A stretch of DNA of 8,626 nt from Anaerolineaceae bacterium UBA6107 (GTDB lineage Bacteria > Chloroflexota > Anaerolineae > Anaerolineales > Anaerolineaceae), in assembly GCA_002428455.1 (NCBI GenBank), contig DIWL01000036.1, positions 1 through 8,626 of the forward strand, read 5' to 3'. A model generated the notes under the pieces. That model made no database searches and was not told the origin of the DNA. It saw only the letters and a list, made by a program, of their open reading frames with translations. Of the stretch, positions 1 to 6,044 are shown in pieces. A program made the position numbers and the translations under genes. Each line of letters opens with the position of its first letter. The stretch's first letter is position 1.

Positions 1-46
1 CGTTGGCATAAGGCCAGGCTGCCGCTACAAGGATGTGTTCAGTCAT
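1..46 (-). CDS. metG: Methionyl-tRNA synthetase, N-terminal fragment (cut by window edge)
   Basis: Only the first 15 codons are inside the window. They read MTEHILVAAAWPYAN from an ATG whose complement is at 44-46. This matches the start of class I methionyl-tRNA synthetases, where a short beta strand leads into AAWPYANGPxHxGH, the Rossmann-fold segment carrying the HIGH signature; the HIGH motif itself lies outside the window. The enzyme charges tRNA-Met with methionine in the cytoplasm. A strong ribosome binding site, GAGGTGA, lies on the minus strand (about 50-56), four bases before the ATG, and an extended -10 promoter lies further up. The gene diverges from the LysM-M23 gene to its right. 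The family call rests on a short but very distinctive motif; the rest of the gene cannot be judged. Confidence 0.85.
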   Translation of the reverse strand, partial: MTEHILVAAAWPYAN

Positions 47-77
47 GTTTCACCTCGCTGGTAAATTCAATGCGGGT

Positions 78-86
78 ATTCTATCA
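78..86 (-). promoter_or_regulatory. Candidate extended -10 promoter for metG
   Basis: Read on the minus strand, this site is TGATAGAAT: an extended -10 (TGn) followed by TAGAAT, one base from the consensus. No good -35 lies 16-18 bp upstream, which is tolerated by extended -10 promoters. Transcription would start near position 71, giving a leader of about 25 bases that contains the GAGGTGA ribosome binding site. The call rests on sequence resemblance only. Confidence 0.4.
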
Positions 87-174
87 CGAATCACAGCGCG
101 CACACCGCACTTGCAATGATGTCCGTCCCTCACCCGGCAGACAGATTTGATCACTCTCCGCGATTTTACCCGAC

Positions 175-203
175 TTGACCATATCCGAGGCGGATGTTAT
201 GAT
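175..203 (+). promoter_or_regulatory. Sigma-70-type promoter of the first LysM-M23 gene
   Basis: A -35 box TTGACC (175-180) is followed by exactly 17 bp and the -10 box TATGAT (198-203). TG at 195-196 also gives an extended -10 (TGTTATGAT). Each hexamer is one base from consensus and the spacing is ideal, making this the best promoter in the window. Transcription should begin near 210, just ahead of the GAGG at 211-214. An open reading frame that begins with the TTG of the -35 box is therefore an accident of sequence. Confidence 0.7.
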
Positions 204-210
204 TTTTTCC

Positions 211-222
211 GAGGTACTAATG
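211..222 (+). promoter_or_regulatory. Ribosome binding site and ATG that decide the start of the LysM-M23 gene
   Basis: GAGGT at 211-215 precedes the ATG at 220-222, with five bases between GAGG and the ATG. The two other in-frame candidates are TTG at 175 and ATG at 199. They coincide with the -35 box and the -10 box and would not be on the transcript. The predicted leader is only about 10 bases long. Confidence 0.6.
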
Positions 223-1428
223 ACTGATAATAATTCTCAATTTAACGGTAAAGATCCGCGGAATCCATTGCAGGAAAGTGAAAACCCATCTGCACCGGAA
301 TTCCGCTCACCAGCAGAAAAATTTTGGGACCGGCTTGTTCACCTGGGACTCGGCGAGACCGCCTTGCGGGTGGGAACCGGGGTGGTTTCACTGCTACTGG
401 TAGTTGTCGTTGTATGGGTGATGAGCACTTTTGTGTTGAAAAACCAGGCACTCCCCACCGAAGAACCCATACCCACTGAAGCAGCGCTCACCGGCGCCGG
501 TGGCCCGTTCATCGAGGTCGATGAGGGCGTGACCGAAGAGGAAATTCTCCACAGTGGATTTACTGTCAGCCGCCTGGCGCAAGTGCACACTGACCGCCCG
601 GCTGGAGCGCGCACCGAAATCATCGAGTACACCATTCAAAGTGGTGATACCCTGTTCGGTATCGCGGAGAAATTCGGGCTGAAACCGCAAACCCTGCTCT
701 GGAGCAACCGCCACATCCTGGGGGATGACCCGCACAATATCTTCCCCGGAGTATCCATTCTCATCCCCACCATTGATGGTGCCATCTACTTCTGGAACCA
801 GGGTGATGGGCTAAACGGTGTATCCAATTTCTACAAGGTAACCCCGGACGTTATCATCGATTGGCCGTCCAATAACCTGGACCGCGCTACACTGGGAGAC
901 TTCTCCCTCCCGAACATTACCCCCGGTACCATGCTCTTTATTCCCGGCGGTGAGGGCGAGTTCACGGATTGGTTGCCCCATTACTCCCGTGACGAACCCA
1001 CCGAATCCTCCATCCCTGGCGGTTGCGGTATTATCACCGAAGGATACATTGGTTACGGTACTTTCATCTGGCCGACCACTGAAACCTATCTCTCCGGGTA
1101 CGACTACACACCCGAAACCAACCACCGCGCCATCGATATCGCCGGTTCGATCGGCAACCCGGTATGGGCGGTTGACGCGGGTGTGATCGTCTACTCCGGC
1201 TGGAATGACCACGGTTACGGCAACCTGATCGTGGTTGACCACGGCAACGGCTGGCAATCCGTTTACGCTCACCTGGATACTTTTCTGGCTTTCTGTGGTC
1301 AGAGCGTGGACCAGGGAGAGCAGATCGGAACGCTGGGCACCACCGGTAATTCCACCGGTCCGCACCTGCACTTTGAATTGCGGCACGAGACATACGGTGT
1401 GGTCAACCCGTGGGACTTCCTGCAATAA
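220..1428 (+). CDS. Membrane-anchored LysM / M23 family metallopeptidase
   Basis: Predicted cell-wall endopeptidase of 402 residues when started at ATG 220. A polar cytoplasmic N-terminus of about 50 residues precedes one hydrophobic helix (about 51-73, very Val/Leu rich), so the bulk of the protein should lie outside the membrane. An acidic linker leads to a LysM repeat (about 137-183, with SGDTLFGIAEKFGL), then a weaker LysM-like repeat (about 190-241, carrying WPSN). The C-terminal M23 (LytM-type) domain has the zinc ligands His302 and Asp306 (HRAID) and His384, the second His of HLHFE; catalytic histidines are His351 (YAHL) and His382. M23 enzymes cut peptide cross-bridges of peptidoglycan, and LysM binds its glycan. 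The active site is complete, so this is not a degenerate scaffold such as NlpD/EnvC. There are only two cysteines (269 and 359), a possible disulfide. It has its own promoter and terminator, so is probably monocistronic. The product type is clear; its specific role (growth, division or lysis) is unknown. Confidence 0.85.
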   Translation: MTDNNSQFNGKDPRNPLQESENPSAPEFRSPAEKFWDRLVHLGLGETALRVGTGVVSLLLVVVVVWVMSTFVLKNQALPTEEPIPTEAALTGAGGPFIEVDEGVTEEEILHSGFTVSRLAQVHTDRPAGARTEIIEYTIQSGDTLFGIAEKFGLKPQTLLWSNRHILGDDPHNIFPGVSILIPTIDGAIYFWNQGDGLNGVSNFYKVTPDVIIDWPSNNLDRATLGDFSLPNITPGTMLFIPGGEGEFTDWLPHYSRDEPTESSIPGGCGIITEGYIGYGTFIWPTTETYLSGYDYTPETNHRAIDIAGSIGNPVWAVDAGVIVYSGWNDHGYGNLIVVDHGNGWQSVYAHLDTFLAFCGQSVDQGEQIGTLGTTGNSTGPHLHFELRHETYGVVNPWDFLQ

Positions 1429-1446
1429 AGTTATACCCACTCTTTC

Positions 1447-1478
1447 CCCGGTCATTCTTTTGGCCGGGTTATTTTTTT
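1447..1478 (+). terminator. Intrinsic terminator after the first LysM-M23 gene
   Basis: CCCGGTC (1447-1453) pairs with GGCCGGG (1462-1468) through seven base pairs, one of them a T-G wobble, around an 8-base loop. It is followed by TTA and a run of seven Ts (1472-1478). It lies 18 bp past the stop codon and just ahead of the promoter of the next gene, so it should isolate the two transcripts. Confidence 0.75.
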
Positions 1479-1492
1479 AATCCGTAGAATTG

Positions 1493-1498
1493 TATAAT
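1493..1498 (+). promoter_or_regulatory. -10 box of the MEMO-priA transcription unit
   Basis: A perfect TATAAT, 20 bp before the ATG at 1518. The expected -35 position (about 1470-1475, TATTTT) falls in the T run of the preceding terminator and is a poor match. Transcription would start near 1505 and leave a leader of about 13 bases containing the GAGGTGA ribosome binding site (1508-1514). Confidence 0.45.
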
Positions 1499-1517
1499 AA
1501 AGGTAGCGAGGTGAATT

Positions 1518-2360
1518 ATGAACTCCTATCCCCCAGTGCGCCGCTCCCCCATAGCCGGGGCGTGGTATCCATCCAACCCGGAAGTGTTGCGCAGTGAGAT
1601 CGACGGTTACATCAATGCCACCGAGGAACAAACCCTGCCAGGCGAAGTGGTCGGGTTGATCGCGCCCCACGCCGGCTACTTTTACTCCGGTTTGACCGCC
1701 GGATACGCATACCGTTGTGTAAAAGGTCATTCATACGATACCTGCGTAGTCTTTTCACCGCTGCATGATTACTCGCCCAATGATCTGCTCACCACAGCGC
1801 ACGAAGCCTATGCCACTCCTCTTGGACAGGTCCCAGTCGATCGACCGCTGGTGCAGGCGTGTTCACAAAAGATCGCGGATGCCACTGGTGAGGTGTTGCA
1901 CAACATTGCAAATGATCGCGAACACTCGCTTGAGATCCAATTACCCTTCCTGCAAAGGGCTTTGGTTACCCCCTTTACCCTTGTGCCCATCATGGTGCGC
2001 ACGCACAACGCGCGCTTGCTTGAATCCACTGCCAGGGCGATAGCCGATTCGCTCAAGGGGAAGACAGTCCTCTTGGTTGCCAGCACTGACCTTTCTCATT
2101 TTTACAACGAAAACGAAGCCAACTCGCTGGATTCCACCATGCTGCAAAACATGACCGCCTTTTCCCCGGAAGGGGTGCTCAAAGCCGAGCGCTGCGGCGA
2201 GGGCTTTGCCTGCGGTGCCGGAGCGGTTGCCCTCATGCTCTGGACGTCCCGTTTTCTCGGCGCCAGTCAGGTGACCCTGCTGCATCACAGTACTTCTGCC
2301 GATGCCTCCGGGGATTCCAGCCGCGTGGTTGGTTACGGTGCCCTCGCGGTAACCCGCTAG
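1518..2360 (+). CDS. amrB: MEMO1 family protein (AmmeMemoRadiSam system protein B)
   Basis: A 280-residue cytoplasmic protein of full length for the MEMO family (COG1355/PF01875). Visible signatures in order are the N-terminal AGAWYPS (13-19), APHAGYFYSG (49-58), SPLHD (80-84), EHSLEIQLPFL (135-145), STDLSHF (189-195) and ACGAGAV (231-237). The fold resembles class III extradiol dioxygenases. His51, His83, His194 and Cys232 appear to correspond to the metal-site residues of human MEMO1 (His49, His81, His192, Cys244), so this copy looks able to bind metal. The bacterial and archaeal function is not established. The family is often encoded with AMMECR1-domain and radical SAM proteins, but neither is present here. 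The start is secured by GAGGTGA six bases upstream. priA follows after 21 bp with no terminator between, so the two are probably co-transcribed. Confidence 0.88.
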   Translation: MNSYPPVRRSPIAGAWYPSNPEVLRSEIDGYINATEEQTLPGEVVGLIAPHAGYFYSGLTAGYAYRCVKGHSYDTCVVFSPLHDYSPNDLLTTAHEAYATPLGQVPVDRPLVQACSQKIADATGEVLHNIANDREHSLEIQLPFLQRALVTPFTLVPIMVRTHNARLLESTARAIADSLKGKTVLLVASTDLSHFYNENEANSLDSTMLQNMTAFSPEGVLKAERCGEGFACGAGAVALMLWTSRFLGASQVTLLHHSTSADASGDSSRVVGYGALAVTR

Positions 2361-2381
2361 AGATCCAGGGATAATTCATCA

Positions 2382-4862
2382 ATGTCTGCTTATGCCCGTG
2401 TATCAGTCAACATTCCCCAGTTGACCGGGTTATTTGATTACCGGATACCGCCTGAACTGGAAGGGTCCGTGTTGCCCGGCTCACTGGTGAACATCCCGTT
2501 CGGCAGGCAGCCAGTACAGGGCATTGTGGTGGATCTGCCGCAGATCCCCGCGGTAGATGAAACGAAGCTGATCGAAGCCCTCGTCGATGGCGAACCGGTA
2601 CTGACAGGTTACCAGCTCCAACTTGCCCGGCACATGGCTGAGGACAATCTTGCCACCCTCTCGCAATGCCTTGACCTGATGGTGCCGCCAGGTTTGAGCC
2701 AGCACGCCGATATCCTGCTCCACAGGACTGAAGTGGAGAAACCAGCTGAGATCACTCCCCTGCAAAAACGCCTGTTGGAATTATTGACCAAGCGCGGAGA
2801 TCTACGCGGCAGGCAGGTGGACGCTGCCTTGCCAAAGACCAACTGGCGCGATATCCTGCCTTCTCTCGTAAAACGCGGATTGTTATCCAGCCAATCTGTC
2901 CTGCCCCCGCCAGCGGTCCGTTCCAAGATTTTACGCACCGCTCAATTCGATGCGCCTGCTGCTTGGAGGGATGACCCCGCCGTGAAAATTGGTGCGCCCG
3001 GCAGCGCTGCCCTGGCGCGCAGGCATGCAGTCCTGGAATTCCTTGAAGAAAAAGCCATCCCGGTCAACGTTGCCTGGGTATACGCCGCGAGCGGAGCCAC
3101 ATCTGCTGATCTCAACCGCCTGGCCGAATTCGGACTGATCCGCCTGGGAGAGACTGAGATCTGGCGTGATCCATTGGAAAACCTGAAGCCGGTACTGACC
3201 CGGCCGCCGGTGTTTACCGATGAACAATCTGCCGTCTGGCAATTCCTGGCAAAGCAGTTCGCTGACCCGGCATTACGGAAACCAAACCTGCTGGTGGGAG
3301 TCACCGGGTCTGGTAAGACCGAGATTTACCTGCGCGCCGCAGCTGAAGCCCTCGCTGCCGGCAAAGGGGTCATCATCCTGGTACCAGAGATCTCGCTCAC
3401 CCCTCAAACGGTGAAACGCTTCTTTGCGCGTTTTCCGGGCAAGGTCGGGCTGGTTCATTCAAAACTGTCGCCTGGTGAACGCTATGATACCTGGCGGCGT
3501 ATCCGCGCCGGGCTGCTGCCCATCGTTGTCGGGGCGCGCAGCGCGCTGTTTTCCCCCCTGCCTGACCCTGGTTTGATCATCATCGACGAAGCTCACGACG
3601 CATCCTACCGCCAGGAGGATACCCAGCCGCGTTACCATGCGGTGAATACCGCCTTATCGTTGAGTCGAATTACAGGTGCCTGTGTTCTGCTGGGCAGCGC
3701 CACCCCGGATGTTGAGACCCTTTACCGCTTCGAACAGGAGAGCTGGCACGTCATCCGTATGGCCAACCGCATCCTTGCCCACCGGGATACACCCACCGCC
3801 GTTCCGGAATATTCCGAACTACCTCCGGTGGAAGTGGTCGACATGCGCCAGGAATTGACCGCTGGCAACCGCTCCGCCATCAGCCGCACATTACACAACG
3901 AACTGGCCGGTGTGCTTCAACGCAACGAACAGGCGATCCTCTTCCTCAACCGGCGCGGCAGCGCTTCTTATGTGTTCTGCCGTGAATGCGGGTACGTCCT
4001 GCACTGCCCGCGTTGTGAAACGCAACTCACCTGGCACGCTGACGAATCCGCGCTGATCTGTCATACCTGCAATTACCGCCGCCAAATGCCCCGCACATGT
4101 CCTTCCTGCGGCAAACCCAACATCCGGCAGTTCGGACTGGGCACCCAAAGCCTCGAAGCCCTGGTGCTTAAGAAGTTTCCCGCTGCCCGGGTGCTGCGCT
4201 GGGATGCCGATACCGCACGCTTCAAAGGCGCGCACGACATCATCCTGGACCATTTCACCCAGCATCGTGCCGATATCCTCATCGGCACCCAGATGCTCGC
4301 CAAGGGGCTGGATCTGCCGCTGGTTACGCTGGTAGGGGTGGTGCTGGCGGATGTGAGCCTGAACCTGCCTGATTTTCGCGCCGCTGAACGCACCTACCAG
4401 CTCCTCACCCAGGTTGCCGGTCGGGCTGGACGCAGCGGCCGTGGAGGACGGGTGATCCTGCAAACTTTTCAACCGGACCATTACGCCATCCGGGCAGCGG
4501 CAACTTACGATGCTGAAGGTTTTTATAAAACCGAGATGGCCTGGCGGGAGCGCGCCGCATATCCCCCTTATTCACGCCTGTTGAAGATCGAATTCCACCA
4601 CACTGATGCACTGACCGTTCAGAAAGCCGCTCTCGCTGCCGGTGAACAGCTTGCAGGTCAGATTGCGGAGAACCGCTACCGCAACACATCCCTCATCGGA
4701 CCAGTGCCCTGCTTTTACCAGAAACGCGCCGGCCTGTACCGCTGGCAGCTGCTCATCCGTGGCCCCGATCCGCGGCTTGTGCTGAAAGCGCACCCCCTGA
4801 CTTCATGGCAGCCCTCCGGATTGACAGTGGACCTGATTCTGGATCCCATTAACCTTCTTTAA
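2382..4862 (+). CDS. priA: Primosomal protein N' (replication restart helicase PriA)
   Basis: An 826-residue superfamily 2 3'-to-5' DNA helicase that recognises stalled or repaired forks and reloads the replicative helicase. The N-terminus (about 1-100) carries the 3'-end DNA-binding domain pattern (YARVSVNIP, FDYRIP, PGSLVNIPFG), followed by a winged-helix region. The helicase core has Walker A GVTGSGKT (306-313), Walker B DEAH (402-405) and GSATP. The zinc-binding insert has all eight cysteines as four CxxC pairs (533/536, 542/545, 560/563, 573/576). Late motifs include GTQMLAKG (635-642) and QVAGRAGR (677-684). Length is somewhat above the 732 residues of E. coli PriA, with much of the excess apparently between the N-terminal domain and the helicase core. 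The ATG has only a weak, distant CAGGGA ribosome binding site, and the gene sits 21 bp after the MEMO gene, suggesting dependence on upstream transcription. Two deviations from usual motifs (KGLDLP, and YHAVN in the aromatic-rich loop) are discussed in the findings. Confidence 0.95.
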   Translation: MSAYARVSVNIPQLTGLFDYRIPPELEGSVLPGSLVNIPFGRQPVQGIVVDLPQIPAVDETKLIEALVDGEPVLTGYQLQLARHMAEDNLATLSQCLDLMVPPGLSQHADILLHRTEVEKPAEITPLQKRLLELLTKRGDLRGRQVDAALPKTNWRDILPSLVKRGLLSSQSVLPPPAVRSKILRTAQFDAPAAWRDDPAVKIGAPGSAALARRHAVLEFLEEKAIPVNVAWVYAASGATSADLNRLAEFGLIRLGETEIWRDPLENLKPVLTRPPVFTDEQSAVWQFLAKQFADPALRKPNLLVGVTGSGKTEIYLRAAAEALAAGKGVIILVPEISLTPQTVKRFFARFPGKVGLVHSKLSPGERYDTWRRIRAGLLPIVVGARSALFSPLPDPGLIIIDEAHDASYRQEDTQPRYHAVNTALSLSRITGACVLLGSATPDVETLYRFEQESWHVIRMANRILAHRDTPTAVPEYSELPPVEVVDMRQELTAGNRSAISRTLHNELAGVLQRNEQAILFLNRRGSASYVFCRECGYVLHCPRCETQLTWHADESALICHTCNYRRQMPRTCPSCGKPNIRQFGLGTQSLEALVLKKFPAARVLRWDADTARFKGAHDIILDHFTQHRADILIGTQMLAKGLDLPLVTLVGVVLADVSLNLPDFRAAERTYQLLTQVAGRAGRSGRGGRVILQTFQPDHYAIRAAATYDAEGFYKTEMAWRERAAYPPYSRLLKIEFHHTDALTVQKAALAAGEQLAGQIAENRYRNTSLIGPVPCFYQKRAGLYRWQLLIRGPDPRLVLKAHPLTSWQPSGLTVDLILDPINLL

Positions 4863-4867
4863 TAGCA

Positions 4868-4894
4868 AAAACGGGAGGTTCGACCTCCCGTTTT
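4868..4894. terminator. Bidirectional terminator between priA and the second LysM-M23 gene
   Basis: A perfect 12-bp inverted repeat, AAAACGGGAGGT (4868-4879) and ACCTCCCGTTTT (4883-4894), surrounds a 3-base loop, TCG. Eight GC-rich base pairs form the core, and the A/T ends supply a T run for transcripts from either side. It starts 6 bp after the priA stop and ends 13 bp from the stop codon of the convergent gene, so one element serves both. Confidence 0.85.
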
Positions 4895-4907
4895 ACCTGC
4901 CAAGAAC

Positions 4908-6035
4908 TTAGTATCCCAGCACTGACCAGGGGTTGACAAAACCACCGTTCAGCCGGACCTCGAAATGCAGGTGCGACCCATACGATCTTCCGGTATTGCC
5001 TGCCGCTCCGATCACAGCGCCCTGGTAAACACCCTGCCCGCAGGATACATAGATCTGCGAAAGGTGCGCGTAAACGGTCTCGTATCCATTTCCATGGTCG
5101 ATGACAACCAGGTTGCCATAACCGGAGTCGTTCCATCCGGCGTAAACAATCGTTCCATAATCCGCTGCAAATACCGGATCTCCGGTCCAGGCGGACAGGT
5201 CAATCGCCAGGTGATAGCTTGAAAAATCAAACCCGGAAAGGGATGTCTGGTTGGTCGGGTATACAAAACTTCCAGAGCCGACATAAGCGTAATTGGTTGA
5301 TGCGCAGCCGCCAGGTCCAGCGATCTCACGGGTAGCACCAGACCCTGAGGAGTAGGGGATGGGAACGATCCAGGATTTGATCTCGCGATATCCACCCGGG
5401 ATCATCACGTATTCCAATCCATCCGTCGAGGGCATTGTCACATCCATGTGATTGGAGGGCCAGCGGATGATGTCAGCGACGTTCACATAATATTTTTCCG
5501 CCACCTTTTCTAGCGAGTCACCCTCTTTCCATTTGTAGTACACGCCGTCTGTGGGCGGAATGGTTAATCTCCAACCGGGGCTCAGGAATGTGGGATCGTC
5601 GTTGAGTAGATCATAATTCGCATAAAGGATGGACTCGGCTTCAAGATTATATTTTCCAGCAATCCCAAAGATCGTATCGCCCTCTTCCACCGTGTGTTTG
5701 ATGGCAAAATGACGCGTACCTTCCGGGATTTCAGTTACAGGTTTCACAGCCCGAACCAACGCGTAATCCACCCTGCTCCTGCTGATCTCAGGAAGGTCGA
5801 TCGGACTCGTTTCAGCCACCTGTACAGGTCCTGCTCGCTGATTGAACTTTTCCAAGGGGTTAAACTGGAATAATACTGCCAGTAATACCGCTACCAGTAA
5901 AAGGGTGCCACCCCACGCAAGGATGTTTGCCCCGGATATCGCCGCTTTTTTCGCTTGCACGGGTGTCTCGGCAGTGATGTTTTTCTCATGCTCTGCCGCA
6001 ACCGGTGCTTCCACGGCTTCTTTTTTCTTTACCAC
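4908..6035 (-). CDS. Membrane-anchored LysM / M23 family metallopeptidase, second copy, coupled to rho
   Basis: A 375-residue paralog of the protein at 220-1428. A charged N-terminus (about 1-36, Lys/Glu/Ala rich) precedes one membrane helix (about 38-58). Outside it are a LysM repeat (about 112-160, EGDTIFGIAGKYNL), a second LysM-like repeat (about 165-213, EGDSLEKVAEKYYV and WPSN) and the M23 domain. Zinc ligands are His275, Asp279 (HLAID) and His357 of HLHFE; His324 and His355 are the catalytic pair, so it should be an active peptidoglycan endopeptidase. Its only cysteines, 244 and 332, align with the two in the other copy. The GTG start is preceded by GGAGG with four bases between, and no other in-frame start lies nearby. 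The gene starts inside the rho stop codon (TAGTG), so it is downstream in the rho operon and probably translationally coupled. It ends at the shared terminator with priA. Confidence 0.88.
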   Translation of the reverse strand: MVKKKEAVEAPVAAEHEKNITAETPVQAKKAAISGANILAWGGTLLLVAVLLAVLFQFNPLEKFNQRAGPVQVAETSPIDLPEISRSRVDYALVRAVKPVTEIPEGTRHFAIKHTVEEGDTIFGIAGKYNLEAESILYANYDLLNDDPTFLSPGWRLTIPPTDGVYYKWKEGDSLEKVAEKYYVNVADIIRWPSNHMDVTMPSTDGLEYVMIPGGYREIKSWIVPIPYSSGSGATREIAGPGGCASTNYAYVGSGSFVYPTNQTSLSGFDFSSYHLAIDLSAWTGDPVFAADYGTIVYAGWNDSGYGNLVVIDHGNGYETVYAHLSQIYVSCGQGVYQGAVIGAAGNTGRSYGSHLHFEVRLNGGFVNPWSVLGY

Positions 6036-6044
6036 TAATCCTCC
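6033..6044 (-). promoter_or_regulatory. Translation coupling site at the rho / LysM-M23 junction
   Basis: On the minus strand GGAGG (6044-6040) lies within the last rho codons. It is followed after ATTA by GTG (6035-6033). The rho stop TAG (6037-6035) and the GTG share one base, giving TAGTG. This arrangement is typical of termination-reinitiation, where the ribosome finishing rho starts the next gene. Confidence 0.65.

Noticed and set aside
811..1455. A 214-codon open frame on the minus strand opposite the first LysM-M23 gene
   Set aside because: It lies almost entirely antisense to a well-supported gene, has no recognisable motif or ribosome binding site, and is explained by GC-rich codon use on the opposite strand.
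3891..4481. A 196-codon minus-strand open frame inside priA
   Set aside because: It is antisense to the zinc-binding and helicase motifs of priA, and its translation resembles no family.
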